Source: JAQVIJ01 sp041287365 (lineage in GTDB: Bacteria > Desulfobacterota > Dissulfuribacteria > Dissulfuribacterales > DYLC01). From it: a DNA stretch of 64,000 nucleotides. Numbering within the stretch: the first letter of the stretch is position 1; each line of letters begins with the position of its first letter. The notes beneath the pieces were generated by a model. It did not search any database and was not told the DNA's origin. It worked only from the letters and a program-made list of their open reading frames with translations. The stretch spans positions 186,001 through 250,000 of the forward strand of contig JBEULL010000017.1 of the NCBI GenBank assembly GCA_041287365.1, in the 5' to 3' direction. The position numbers and the translations under genes were made by a program. Positions 36,386 to 45,350 of the stretch are shown piece after piece.

Positions 36386-37003
36386 ATGGGAACTATGACT
36401 GTGCTTATAATCTTGTCCAAGACCTTGCGAAGGATTTCCATATACGGGGATGCAACGTCGATTAAATACGCCCATCTCTCGCTCTGTCTCCTTTTGATGT
36501 GGTTATTGCTGGCTGCCTGCGATGGCGGACAGCAGACTATGCCAGAAGCGGCCTCATCGGTTAAGCAACCTTCTTCTGCCTCTGTGTCTGCCAGAATAAC
36601 CCAGATGCAGGAGAGATTGCAGACGCTTCTAGAGCCGATTCAATATAAATATGTGCCGAAGGGTAAGTATGATATCTTTCAGCCTTTCATAAAGAGTGCG
36701 GTTCAGCAGTCGCAGACGCCACCCAGCCCAGCAGCCTGTGCGACTGCACTGGAGTGTATGGATGTGGGGCAATTAACATTGGTCGCCATAGTCAAGCGGG
36801 TCGACAGAAATTATATGGCCATGGTCGAAGATGCGTCAGGTGTAGGCTATCCACTCTGGCTTGGCACTAAAATCGGATATAAAAAGGGTGTGGTCGCGGA
36901 TATCAGAGATGATCGTGTCATCATAAAGGAAGAGGGCCAAGACGTGCGAGGCAGAAATATATCGGTGGAGCGAGTCCTTTTTTTACATCCGGAGGGGAAA
37001 TAA
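36386..37003 (+). CDS. pilP: Type IV pilus lipoprotein PilP
   Basis: 205 residues. Hydrophobic export signal with lipobox LLAAC at about residue 46; the first 30 residues before it are unusually long and a later start is possible. The C-terminal beta domain (VGQLTLVAIVKRVDRNYMAM, GVGYPLWLGTKIGYKKGVVA) is the HR domain that meets the secretin. Directly after pilO and overlapping the next start by one base. Confidence 0.9.
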   Translation: MGTMTVLIILSKTLRRISIYGDATSIKYAHLSLCLLLMWLLLAACDGGQQTMPEAASSVKQPSSASVSARITQMQERLQTLLEPIQYKYVPKGKYDIFQPFIKSAVQQSQTPPSPAACATALECMDVGQLTLVAIVKRVDRNYMAMVEDASGVGYPLWLGTKIGYKKGVVADIRDDRVIIKEEGQDVRGRNISVERVLFLHPEGK

Positions 37004-38241
37004 TGAGGCAGCGTGTACCGTTTGGATTGATAACAGTGTGTTGTTTATTGTGCTCGACCATCTTTTGGAGTGCAGTCGAATCAGGTGCGGCCGAATCGGC
37101 AAAGACAACCGAGCGAGGGGATGTTAAAAATATAGTCAAAGATATAACGGCTGTTCAGCCTGCCGGGGCCGTCATGGGTCTGGAGCCTGTGGGTGTAGTA
37201 AAAGAAGCGGCCATTGCCCCTTCGAATGTAGTGTCCGGTAACGGGGATACTCCCAAGGCCAATGTGACGGCCCAGAATGCAGAGCGTATCAGTGTGGATT
37301 TTTACAAGGTCGATCTGCACAATGTCTTCAGGCTGCTTGGCCAAGTCAGTCATAAGAATATCGTTGTGGATGAAAAGGTAAATGGCACATTGACGTTGGC
37401 GCTTCAAGAGGTGCCGTGGCCGTTCATACTCGAGGTTATCAAAAACCTCAAAGACCTGGACAGCGTAGAGAGAGAAAACACCATCCTCATATATCCTCGG
37501 GACAAAAAAATGGATTGGGCCAAAGAGGAATCAGGAGGCGCGGGTGAACTGGAGATGGTGGACAAGTCTCTGGAGCTTTCAAAGAAAAAGATTCAATCAC
37601 CCAGAGAGGCCGAGCTCGTCATAGACACACAGGATATGATTCAGTCCCCTCTCGAGAACATCATGAATGCCCAGGAAGTGATGGCAAGAGGATTGGCTGC
37701 GGAGAAAAGAGGGGATTTGAGACAGGCCAGGGAGTTATATGTACAGGCATCCGAACTTTGGCCGGAGAACGTATCCCTTTCCAAAAAGATAGCGGTTTTG
37801 GCCCTTGGTAGGAGTGGAGATGAGATAATGGCGTTGAACTATGCCAAAAAGGCCCTGCGTATAACACCAAGGGATGGAGAGGCCGCTACCCTGGCCGCAG
37901 TGGCTCTGGCCAGAATGGGAAAGGCCGAGGATGCCCGTATCTATTTCGAACGGGCCATGAATGCCGAGGATGTCTCCATGCAGACCCTTTACAACTATGC
38001 CGTTTTTCTTTTTTCGTCCGGCGCTTACAGGGATGCCATGAGAGTGACAAATAGGATTGAAACCAGTTTCGCTCTTTCGCCTGAGGTCATGTTGCTCAAG
38101 GCCATGTGTCTGGAGGCCCTCAACAGTCAAGAACAGGCGGCAGCGGAATACAGGGCGATTCTAAACGCAGGCAAGGGCGTTTCCCCGGAGATGTTGCGTG
38201 CGGCTGAACAGAGATTGCAGGCAATGGGCCGCAATAAGTAG
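37003..38241 (+). CDS. STN-domain and TPR protein of the pilus operon
   Basis: 412 residues. Signal peptide (residues 1-28). Residues about 95-165 form a secretin/TonB short N-terminal (STN) domain (ISVDFYKVDLHNVFRLLGQV, NGTLTLALQEVPWPFILEVI). Residues about 220-405 are TPR repeats (GLAAEKRGDLRQARELYVQA, AALARMGKAEDARIYFERAM). A periplasmic protein with an STN domain next to a secretin is expected to dock on it, in the way TPR pilotins or Tgl-like factors help secretin assembly. No named family is assigned. Confidence 0.75.
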   Translation: MRQRVPFGLITVCCLLCSTIFWSAVESGAAESAKTTERGDVKNIVKDITAVQPAGAVMGLEPVGVVKEAAIAPSNVVSGNGDTPKANVTAQNAERISVDFYKVDLHNVFRLLGQVSHKNIVVDEKVNGTLTLALQEVPWPFILEVIKNLKDLDSVERENTILIYPRDKKMDWAKEESGGAGELEMVDKSLELSKKKIQSPREAELVIDTQDMIQSPLENIMNAQEVMARGLAAEKRGDLRQARELYVQASELWPENVSLSKKIAVLALGRSGDEIMALNYAKKALRITPRDGEAATLAAVALARMGKAEDARIYFERAMNAEDVSMQTLYNYAVFLFSSGAYRDAMRVTNRIETSFALSPEVMLLKAMCLEALNSQEQAAAEYRAILNAGKGVSPEMLRAAEQRLQAMGRNK

Positions 38242-38271
38242 ATGGAAAACGTGAATCAGGAGGCGAGGAGA

Positions 38272-40140
38272 ATGTCCATACAAAGATTATGCAGCGTGTC
38301 TGTTGTCATGCTGATTCTGAGTGTCTTTTTACTGGCGGGTTGTGTATTCCAACGGTCTGCATCTACTATGAAAGAAGGTACCCCGAGTGATATGCGAATG
38401 CAGGAAGGTCTTTCTCAGGGGATGCAGCACCAGGTCGATAATACTCAAAACCCTACTGCCTTAGCACAGGGTGCAGCCTATAAACCTGGTGTGGAGTGGC
38501 GTCCATCCTATGCGGTTTCCGATATGGCCATTCAGGTGGATGCAAACAGACTGCCCAGAATGAAGGTGGGTGCTGATATACATACCACAAAAGGTAAGGT
38601 GCCTCTGAATGAGGCCATAAAGAGAATGGCGGATTTGAAAGGGCTAAATGTAAGCTGGAACAGTGATGTGAATCAGACATACATGGTGGATGTGCATGTC
38701 AATGCCGATGACGACTATTGGGCCGCGCTGAGCAATATACTGCGTCAGCTGGATTACGGTTTTGAGCTGCAAGGGAACACCATCGTGGTGCGCTATAAAG
38801 AGACGCGCAAGTTCTATCTGTCAATGCCTTTTATATCAGCTAATTATAGGACTGCCACTGGTGGAGATATGCTGGGAGGTAAGGATTCAGCTACCAGTAG
38901 CTCCTTAGGTACTGCTACGGTGGGTAAAACCAGTGGTTTGGTAGCCCTGGAACACAAGGCGGATGCCATCGACTTGTGGGCCTCCATAGAAAAAAATCTG
39001 GACAAGATACTGAAGGTTCAGAGCATACAGGTAGGTCAGGCCACCCCTGGTCTTTCTGCCGAAGAGATTGCCGCAATAGAGGATGAGTGTATCAAAAAAT
39101 ATCCAAATCCAAAGGATGAGGACAAACGGGCTGCCTGTATAGACAGCGGTGTCAAAAGGTCTGACAGCAAGATGGTAGGCGGTGCATCTGCCAGTAAAAC
39201 AGTAGAAGCCAAGGCTGCTGACAAGGCTAAATCAGATACTCCTCAACAGGGGGATCGTGAAGGTTTTTTCTATACCATCGACAGGCCGCTGGGCATCATT
39301 ACTGTTACCGCGCCCAAGTCCCTTTTGGATCAGGTGGATGCCTATGTAAAAATGCTAAAGGCGGAGATGTCCCGTCAGGTGGTGATAGAGGCCAAAATCT
39401 TGGAGGTTACGCTCAACACAGGTTCTGAACGAGGCGTGGACTGGACCCAGTTTTTGAACAATGCCAAGAGTGAGGGCTTCAATATAAAGGCCAATTTCGG
39501 CAATAACGGCATGTTTTATCCCCATGGCACAAATCAGTTTCTGGCGAGCTTGAGTATGGATCGCCCGCAGTTTACACTCCTTCTGGACTTTTTGAACAAT
39601 TACGGTAACGTGCGCGTGCTCTCCAATCCCAAGCTCTCAATGTTGAACGGCCAGCCAGCCATGATAACCGTGGGCAATACGGTAAAATATATAGACGAGG
39701 TAAAGGTTAACGAGACCAGCAGCGCCGGTTCTGTGACCATCACCTATGACATCAAGACAGCCAACATCCTCTCAGGAATCGGTCTGAGCGTTATGGCCAG
39801 CATTCAGGGTGAGGACGAGGTATTGTTGCACATAACTCCCATCACTACCGAGTTGCAAGAGCCCATTGAATACAAGGACTTTACCAGCTCCACCGGAAGC
39901 CTTGCCAGTGTAGGTCTGCCGCGTGTGGCCATTCGTGAGCTTACCACCATGGCGCGTGTCAAAAACGGTGAGTTCCTGATTGTCGGGGGCCTGATAGACA
40001 AAAAAGAAGGCAATGACGACAACGGAGTGCCTTTACTGGAAAAGTTGCCGCTCATAGGTTATGCCTTCAAGCATACAAGGGAATATAGCAATAAACGTGA
40101 GTTGATCATTTTGTTGCGGCCCGAGATCATAAATCTGTGA
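38272..40140 (+). CDS. Pilus secretin (MshL/PilQ type)
   Basis: 622 residues from ATG 38272, with AGGAGG eight bases upstream; ATG 38242 lacks a ribosome site. Lipobox LLAGC follows a short hydrophobic signal, so it is a lipoprotein as MshL is. An STN domain lies at about 110-185 (KVPLNEAIKRMADLKGLNVS) and the secretin domain at about 370-620 (VVIEAKILEVTLNTGSERGV, NYGNVRVLSNPKLSMLNGQP, RELIILLRPEI). It forms the outer-membrane pore for the pilus. Placed after PilMNOP, where PilQ usually stands. Confidence 0.9.
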   Translation: MSIQRLCSVSVVMLILSVFLLAGCVFQRSASTMKEGTPSDMRMQEGLSQGMQHQVDNTQNPTALAQGAAYKPGVEWRPSYAVSDMAIQVDANRLPRMKVGADIHTTKGKVPLNEAIKRMADLKGLNVSWNSDVNQTYMVDVHVNADDDYWAALSNILRQLDYGFELQGNTIVVRYKETRKFYLSMPFISANYRTATGGDMLGGKDSATSSSLGTATVGKTSGLVALEHKADAIDLWASIEKNLDKILKVQSIQVGQATPGLSAEEIAAIEDECIKKYPNPKDEDKRAACIDSGVKRSDSKMVGGASASKTVEAKAADKAKSDTPQQGDREGFFYTIDRPLGIITVTAPKSLLDQVDAYVKMLKAEMSRQVVIEAKILEVTLNTGSERGVDWTQFLNNAKSEGFNIKANFGNNGMFYPHGTNQFLASLSMDRPQFTLLLDFLNNYGNVRVLSNPKLSMLNGQPAMITVGNTVKYIDEVKVNETSSAGSVTITYDIKTANILSGIGLSVMASIQGEDEVLLHITPITTELQEPIEYKDFTSSTGSLASVGLPRVAIRELTTMARVKNGEFLIVGGLIDKKEGNDDNGVPLLEKLPLIGYAFKHTREYSNKRELIILLRPEIINL

Positions 40141-40181
40141 TATGGCCCAATGAGATGTTTGACAATGCGGAATAGGAGCAT

Positions 40182-40610
40182 ATGTCCGAAAGCAACATTA
40201 CAAGAATAGGTGTATCACTGCCCTCCGATTTGTTGAATAAATTCGACGGTTACATCGAAGTCAGACAATATACCAACAGATCGGAGGCCATTCGAGATCT
40301 TATCAGAGACCGGCTTATACAGCAGGACTGGGAGATGTCGGCCAACAAGGAAGTAGCCGGCACCATCACCTATGTCTATGACCATCATAAACGTGAATTA
40401 TTGGACGAAATCGTAGGCATTCAACACGATTACAGCCAACACGTTCTGGCAACCCAGCATATCCATCTGGATCATCACAATTGTCTGGAGGTTGCAGTAG
40501 TCAGGGGCGTGCCTGCCGTGCTTTTCGAACTAACTAACAGATTGACTGCGCTGAAGGGCGTCAAACACTGTAAGCTGGTCATGACCACCACTGGAGCCGA
40601 GTTGAGCTGA
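40182..40610 (+). CDS. nikR: Nickel-responsive regulator NikR
   Basis: 142 residues. N-terminal ribbon-helix-helix (RIGVSLPSDLLNKFDGYI) and C-terminal ACT-like nickel domain with the square-planar ligands in QHIHLDHHNCLEV (His, His, Cys) and a further His in YDHHKRELL. With Ni it represses nickel uptake genes; none is adjacent. AGGAG precedes the ATG. It trails the secretin by 41 bases, so read-through from the pilus operon is possible. Confidence 0.95.
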   Translation: MSESNITRIGVSLPSDLLNKFDGYIEVRQYTNRSEAIRDLIRDRLIQQDWEMSANKEVAGTITYVYDHHKRELLDEIVGIQHDYSQHVLATQHIHLDHHNCLEVAVVRGVPAVLFELTNRLTALKGVKHCKLVMTTTGAELS

Positions 40611-40630
40611 CGACCTTTTGAATTTGCCAT

Positions 40631-42442
40631 TTAATGGCATCTCTGCATCTCTTCTATTCGTTTCTCATAATATGCCTTCTCGGTTTGTGTGGCGAGATCA
40701 ATGGCTTTTTGTGCGTATGCCCTGGCCTCACGGCCGTGACCTAGGCGGCAATGACACTCAGCAAGAGTATCGAAGAAAGGGGCGATGGGCTGTAGTTGCG
40801 TCGCCTTTTGTGCATATTTCAGGGCCTTTTCAAGATTTGTTCGTGTTGCATTCGTATCCGTTGCTGTGATCCATGCCCAGTTGTTTAGGGCGTCAGGTTG
40901 ATCTGGATTCAATTCCAGGGCTTGGTCCAGCAGCCGTAGGGCCCTTACCCGATTCCCGCGTTCAAAGAAGATCTGGCTGACCATGATATATATCTCGGGT
41001 TTTTCCTGTTCTTTGTGTAACAGTTTCTCAAGATATATTTCCATGAGATTGACCTTGGTGTCTTCCTGCCAGATGCCTACTGGCATCCATCTTGGAGACA
41101 ATGCGAGCAATCCCAAAGTGACCAGTAGCAACATCTTGTAAAATTTGAGTTTTTTCTTGAATTGGATTAAAACAGACGGCGAATCGGCGGCATTTTGTAA
41201 AAATTGGGCTCGTTCCGCAATACTGTAATGATGCCAACTCGGTTGATTGCGTATGTTGCCCGCAATTATGCCGATCTTTTCCAATGCATTTATGAGGTGC
41301 CATGGTGATCCATGTATCTCGAACACGGCGGCATCCGCTTCTCTTTCAAAATTTCTCATGAAATAGCCCATGAAGAAACGAAAATATCCTACAATAAAAA
41401 GCATGAACGGTAGAACCATCAGAATGCTGGACATTTTCGGGTGTTCCGAATCCAGCCAAAAGGCGGTCTTTGCCAGGTCTTTGTGACTGAATGCCCAGGC
41501 TATCAATGGATCGGATAGATTATATAGAATCAAACTGTAGCCAAGCATGAATATAATATACCACAACATGTGCCGATATCTGATGTGAGCGATTTCGTGG
41601 GCGATAACAGCTTCAAGTTCATCTGTAGAAAGATATTTCAACAGACATGGTGTAATGAGTAGATAGCGGAATTTCGCTATGATACCCACTACAGCAGCAG
41701 TGCAGTTTCTATCATCGGGTTGTGGCCATATCAATATTTTACTGAATCTTATTCTGAATCGTTGTAGAATGGTTTCAATGACATTTTTGAGATATGTTTC
41801 GTTGATTGGAATGCAGCCCCAGCTGTATTGAATAAACCATGGTATAAGAATGGCGGCCATTCCAAGAAAGGCAATCAAAAAAATAAGAGATGCGGTTGTG
41901 GTGGACAGAAATGCCTGTATGTCGGGCACAGGGAGCATCTGTAGAATGGCTTCAAGTACGGTGAGAATTATATACGGCAAAATGGCAGGAAGCAGCATTT
42001 TGAGCCGTGCTGCCACAAAGGAGACGGGTGTTTGCATGGTCTCCGTGGACTGCATGTTTCTGACTGTTATATACCAAAGTGAAACCGAATAAAGCATGTA
42101 AAGCAGCAGGCCTGCCATATCTCCCAGGCTTGTTACCTGTTGTATCCATTCGACCTGGAACAAGGATGCCTTCAACTCCAGGAGATAAAGGTTGATAGCA
42201 AGAAACAGAAGAGCGGCCCATTGCAGTCTTTCCATCAGGACAAAAGAATGATATCTTCGAGCTGCTTGGCGTGTCATTATATGAACGATGATGCACCATG
42301 CAGCAAAGACAAGCCCTGCCATGCCCAATGTCTGGTATATATTGAGCTGAAATGAAGCGCCTTCATCTGAAAATGGTTTGACGGGAGCGCCTACGATGAT
42401 GACCAGGGCCAGCATGAGATTGATTATCTGATTGTATGGCAT
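40631..42442 (-). CDS. M48-family membrane metalloprotease with TPR tail
   Basis: 603 residues. Several N-terminal membrane helices (about residues 5-215), then the zinc protease motif HEIAHIRYRH near residue 281 with a downstream NFEREADAAVFE that supplies the third ligand Glu, more membrane helices, and three or so TPR repeats at the C-terminus (LDQALELNPDQPDALNNWAW, LEKALKYAQKATQLQPIAPF). Resembles HtpX/BepA-class proteases; substrates unknown. Convergent with nikR, separated by a small GCCAT-TTA-ATGGC hairpin. Confidence 0.85.
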   Translation of the reverse strand: MPYNQIINLMLALVIIVGAPVKPFSDEGASFQLNIYQTLGMAGLVFAAWCIIVHIMTRQAARRYHSFVLMERLQWAALLFLAINLYLLELKASLFQVEWIQQVTSLGDMAGLLLYMLYSVSLWYITVRNMQSTETMQTPVSFVAARLKMLLPAILPYIILTVLEAILQMLPVPDIQAFLSTTTASLIFLIAFLGMAAILIPWFIQYSWGCIPINETYLKNVIETILQRFRIRFSKILIWPQPDDRNCTAAVVGIIAKFRYLLITPCLLKYLSTDELEAVIAHEIAHIRYRHMLWYIIFMLGYSLILYNLSDPLIAWAFSHKDLAKTAFWLDSEHPKMSSILMVLPFMLFIVGYFRFFMGYFMRNFEREADAAVFEIHGSPWHLINALEKIGIIAGNIRNQPSWHHYSIAERAQFLQNAADSPSVLIQFKKKLKFYKMLLLVTLGLLALSPRWMPVGIWQEDTKVNLMEIYLEKLLHKEQEKPEIYIMVSQIFFERGNRVRALRLLDQALELNPDQPDALNNWAWITATDTNATRTNLEKALKYAQKATQLQPIAPFFDTLAECHCRLGHGREARAYAQKAIDLATQTEKAYYEKRIEEMQRCH

Positions 42443-42492
42443 GGAGTTAAGAATAGCATTTCTGTAATATAAATGAAAGTCAGGAGGCGTTT

Positions 42493-42828
42493 ATGGATGG
42501 AGTACAGGTTTTGGAATCCTTGAAAACAGAAAATGTGATCGAGCGACTGCATGGCCTGGAGCCCAAGGCAATTTTGACACACCCGGTGTGGGGCATTCCG
42601 TTTTTCTGGAGCATCCTGTGCGTGTTGGTCTGCCTTGGATTTTTGTTCTTTCACATGTATCGTACCGCAAGCGTACTGGTGAGCGTGATCATCATGTGGT
42701 TCGGCGTCTATTATACGCTGCCTGATACCAGCCAGCCTATGACCCTTTCCGATCTAGCAGGGTTTGTAGGCGTATGCGTGGTGGTCATAGCGCTCAATGC
42801 CTATGTGTTCTTCGTAAAGGGAGACTGA
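42493..42828 (+). CDS. Small membrane protein of unknown function
   Basis: 111 residues with AGGAGG before the ATG. Three predicted membrane helices (about 35-55, 60-77, 88-107) follow a soluble head of about 32 residues. I do not recognise a family. It overlaps the next gene by one base (TGATG), which suggests coupling with the HhH-GPD glycosylase. Confidence 0.7.
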   Translation: MDGVQVLESLKTENVIERLHGLEPKAILTHPVWGIPFFWSILCVLVCLGFLFFHMYRTASVLVSVIIMWFGVYYTLPDTSQPMTLSDLAGFVGVCVVVIALNAYVFFVKGD

Positions 42829-43472
42829 TGCGCCAGAGGCTTACTGAAATATATGAAAGGCTTTTTCAACACTTCGGACCGCAGGACTGGTGGCCGGGGG
42901 AGACGTCGTTCGAGGTCTGTGTCGGCGCCATTCTCACTCAGAATACCAGTTGGCAGAATGTCAAAAAGGCCATCGACAACCTGAAAGCCGCAGATATCTT
43001 GAGCTCTCATGCCATGTTTCGCATGTCTGAATCCAGTCTTGCAGAGCTGATTCGGCCTGCTGGTTATTACAATATCAAGGCAAACCGTCTTAAGGCATTT
43101 ATAACTTTCCTGACACAGGAATTTCGAGGCGACCTCGATGCCATGTTTAAGACGCCACTTGAAGAACTCAGGAATCGTCTCCTGTCCATTCGGGGAATCG
43201 GACCTGAGACAGCGGACAGCATTCTGCTCTATGGTGGGAGGCTTCCCACCTTTGTGGTGGATGCCTACACCCTGAGGGCGCTTTCCAGACACGGTTTGAT
43301 CTTCGAAGACGCCACATACGAGGACGTGCGCGGCATGTTTATGGACAACCTGCCGATTGATGTGCAATTATATAATGAATTCCATGCGTTATGGGTGGCT
43401 CTGGGGAAACGCTACTGTAAAAAGACACGGCCTCTGTGCAGCGGCTGCCCCCTTTTTGACTCCAAACAATAG
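42828..43472 (+). CDS. HhH-GPD DNA glycosylase (endonuclease III/MagIII-like)
   Basis: 214 residues from ATG 42828. Endonuclease III fold: VGAILTQNTSWQNVKKAI, helix-hairpin-helix IRGIGPETADSILLY, catalytic Asp in FVVDAYTLRA. The Lys of bifunctional glycosylases (G-V-G-R-K-T-A) is Glu here, so the enzyme is probably a monofunctional glycosylase such as MagIII (alkylated purines). The C-terminal cluster motif has only three of four Cys (C-x6-C-x2-C, then Lys where the fourth should be), so an ordinary [4Fe-4S] cluster is doubtful. Confidence 0.88.
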   Translation: MRQRLTEIYERLFQHFGPQDWWPGETSFEVCVGAILTQNTSWQNVKKAIDNLKAADILSSHAMFRMSESSLAELIRPAGYYNIKANRLKAFITFLTQEFRGDLDAMFKTPLEELRNRLLSIRGIGPETADSILLYGGRLPTFVVDAYTLRALSRHGLIFEDATYEDVRGMFMDNLPIDVQLYNEFHALWVALGKRYCKKTRPLCSGCPLFDSKQ

Positions 43473-43526
43473 GGTAATTCCCAATAGGTAACCCTTCTCT
43501 TGTGCTCGGCATCTGTGGCCTATGGC

Positions 43527-44429
43527 CTATGGTCGTTGCCGCCATTGGAACTGCAGGGCCTTGAATCTGCACGCATCCACACAATCTCCACAGTTCCAGC
43601 AATATATGGATGCACCTTCGCCCTGTGAGGGTTCGAGGCCCAGGGGACAGGCCCTGTCGCACTGTCTACATTTTGTGCATGCAGCCTCATTCTGTCGCAC
43701 TTGAAGCCGTCTTTTAGCGCCCAAAAGGGCCAGAAGCCCACCCAATGGGCACAGATATCTGCAATAAAATCTACGTGTTATAAGATTCAGCGTGAGCACG
43801 ATGAGAATGATAAGTCCCTCAATGGCCACTGTATGAAAGAAGACCAAAAGCATCAGCTCTCTGCCCACCAGTCCAGGAGGCGACAGAAACACGAAAAGCG
43901 GGGCCCCCATCACCATGGCCAGAACCACCTCCAACAAAAGTGCCAACCACAGCACATAGCGCGGTAGCAGCCAGATATCCTTTCGCACTACCCTGGCAAA
44001 AACAGCGGTAAGTCTGTCCACAATGCCTGAAAGAAAGTTTATGGGGCAGATCCATCCACAAAAGACCCTGCCGAGCAAAAAGGCCAGAAGCGCCGGCAAA
44101 AGCATGCCGATTACGAGCGGCAGATAGATTACCTTGGAGACCAATATGCTCTCCAAACCCTCGAGCGGAGACACGAACCAGAGCCTTCCTATGCCAAGGG
44201 ATTGATACCACCCTTGCACGAAATTTATATGCAAGTAGTAGTTCAGAAAGGGGTTAACGAGAATGAGGAGAAAGGCCAGGCTTTGGATAGAGAAGCGAAT
44301 CTTTCCCCAGGATATTTTTTCTAAAGCGCCATTGCTGTTTTGAGGGAGATCGGCGGGTTTCTTAAGGCCTTGTATTCTGATCTCTGAGCCAAGCCCTGAG
44401 ACATTTGAGGAAATGTGTGTCTGGTTCAT
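43527..44429 (-). CDS. napH: NapH, quinol dehydrogenase membrane subunit
   Basis: 300 residues. Five membrane helices, two polyferredoxin-type CxxxCP loops (CGWICPIN and CRYLCPLG) facing the membrane, and two C-terminal [4Fe-4S] motifs (CTKCRQCDRACP and CWNCGDCVDAC). With NapG it oxidises menaquinol/ubiquinol and sends electrons to periplasmic nitrate reductase. It overlaps napG by four bases and ends the nap-nrf operon. Confidence 0.93.
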   Translation of the reverse strand: MNQTHISSNVSGLGSEIRIQGLKKPADLPQNSNGALEKISWGKIRFSIQSLAFLLILVNPFLNYYLHINFVQGWYQSLGIGRLWFVSPLEGLESILVSKVIYLPLVIGMLLPALLAFLLGRVFCGWICPINFLSGIVDRLTAVFARVVRKDIWLLPRYVLWLALLLEVVLAMVMGAPLFVFLSPPGLVGRELMLLVFFHTVAIEGLIILIVLTLNLITRRFYCRYLCPLGGLLALLGAKRRLQVRQNEAACTKCRQCDRACPLGLEPSQGEGASIYCWNCGDCVDACRFKALQFQWRQRP

Positions 44430-45022
44430 ACCCTGGCTCCGCTGTAAATGGGTTCTATATTTATGGCCTTTTTGCCTGCTTCGGTGCTTACAGGGCAGCT
44501 ATGCACACAGATGCCGCAGCCTGTGCAGGCCTTTTCGTCGATCACCGGCCTGAATTCATCGAGCCGAATAGCCTGCTCTTTGTATGGACAGACGTTATAA
44601 CAGGTATGGCACAAGAATTCTCCCTTCCATGTGACACATCGCATACGATCTATGACCGCAAGACCCATTCGAGTCTCGTTCTTGGCTATGGGCAGCAGAG
44701 TACCGGTGGGGCAGACCTCTACGCATTTCATGCACAGGTAGCATGGAATCTCCATTGCAAAGACCATTGGAGTTCCGGCATAGACTCCGTATTTAATGCT
44801 CAATGGCCGAATGGAGCGATATGGGCAGACCTCCACGCATCTTCCACAGCGAATACATTTGCCCACGAATATATCCTCCTTTACTGCACCAGGAGGTCTG
44901 AGCATATTGGTGGCAACAGGTGAGCGGAAAAGGGAAGTGGCCCTGGCTTTTTGCGGTGTCAGCAGAAAGCAACTCACAACGGCCAGACCGCTGCTTAAAA
45001 AGTCTCTTCTAGACATGCTCAT
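44426..45022 (-). CDS. napG: NapG, periplasmic ferredoxin-type protein
   Basis: 198 residues. It begins with a Tat signal (SRRDFLSSGLAVV). Four [4Fe-4S] motifs follow (CIRCGRCVEVCP, CYLCMKCVEVCP, CHTCYNVCP with its partner Cys, CTGCGICVHSCP). It is shorter than the E. coli protein (231) but has the full cysteine set. It takes electrons from NapH to the NapA branch. Overlaps both napH and napD by four bases. Confidence 0.93.
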   Translation of the reverse strand: MSMSRRDFLSSGLAVVSCFLLTPQKARATSLFRSPVATNMLRPPGAVKEDIFVGKCIRCGRCVEVCPYRSIRPLSIKYGVYAGTPMVFAMEIPCYLCMKCVEVCPTGTLLPIAKNETRMGLAVIDRMRCVTWKGEFLCHTCYNVCPYKEQAIRLDEFRPVIDEKACTGCGICVHSCPVSTEAGKKAINIEPIYSGARV

Positions 45023-45258
45023 GGGCAGACCTCGTCCTCGACGTTTAGATATGTGACTGACACGGAAAGCACTCCGGGCTGCTGTTGAAGCTCATGTTGC
45101 GCTTGTTCTATCTCCTTGGATGTCTTGGACTCTACCACCGCTACTATGTTGTCTTCGTTCCATCCGTATATTTCTATGCCTTTCAATGTGGAGATGGCCT
45201 GTGCGGCCTGGTGCATAAATTGAGGCTCTACTCCTATCACAAGACCGGCTATGGGCAT
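45019..45258 (-). CDS. napD: NapD, NapA-specific Tat signal chaperone
   Basis: 79 residues from ATG 45258 (AGGAGGAAT upstream); the longer frame is not needed. Small ferredoxin-like fold beginning MPIAGLVIGVEPQ with GIEIYGWNEDNIVAVVE. It binds the Tat signal of NapA during Mo-cofactor loading. Preceded by a hairpin in the napA-napD gap and overlapping napG by four bases. Confidence 0.92.
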   Translation of the reverse strand: MPIAGLVIGVEPQFMHQAAQAISTLKGIEIYGWNEDNIVAVVESKTSKEIEQAQHELQQQPGVLSVSVTYLNVEDEVCP

Positions 45259-45310
45259 GGTATTCCTCCTTTTGTACAGGGTGCAGCAAAAAACGCTTGT
45301 CTTGTAACCT

Positions 45311-45338
45311 GTAAGGGCAGGCACAAGGCCTGCCTTAC
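45311..45338. other. Stem-loop between napA and napD
   Basis: GTAAGG(G)CAGGC and GCCTGCCTTAC pair over 11 bases with one bulge around a five-base loop. It lies just after the napA stop in the operon message. There is no T run, so it is more likely an RNA-stability or processing element than a terminator. Confidence 0.6.
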
Positions 45339-45350
45339 ATCGTCAGAGAA

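Noticed and set aside
40626..40638. GCCAT-TTA-ATGGC hairpin as a nikR/M48 terminator
   Set aside because: Only five pairs, no T run on either strand, and it overlaps the M48 stop codon.
43476..43526. GGGTA ... TAACCC and tandem GGCCTAT near the convergent ends of the glycosylase gene and napH
   Set aside because: The pairing is imperfect and the tandem repeat is only two units; not a convincing terminator or repeat element.
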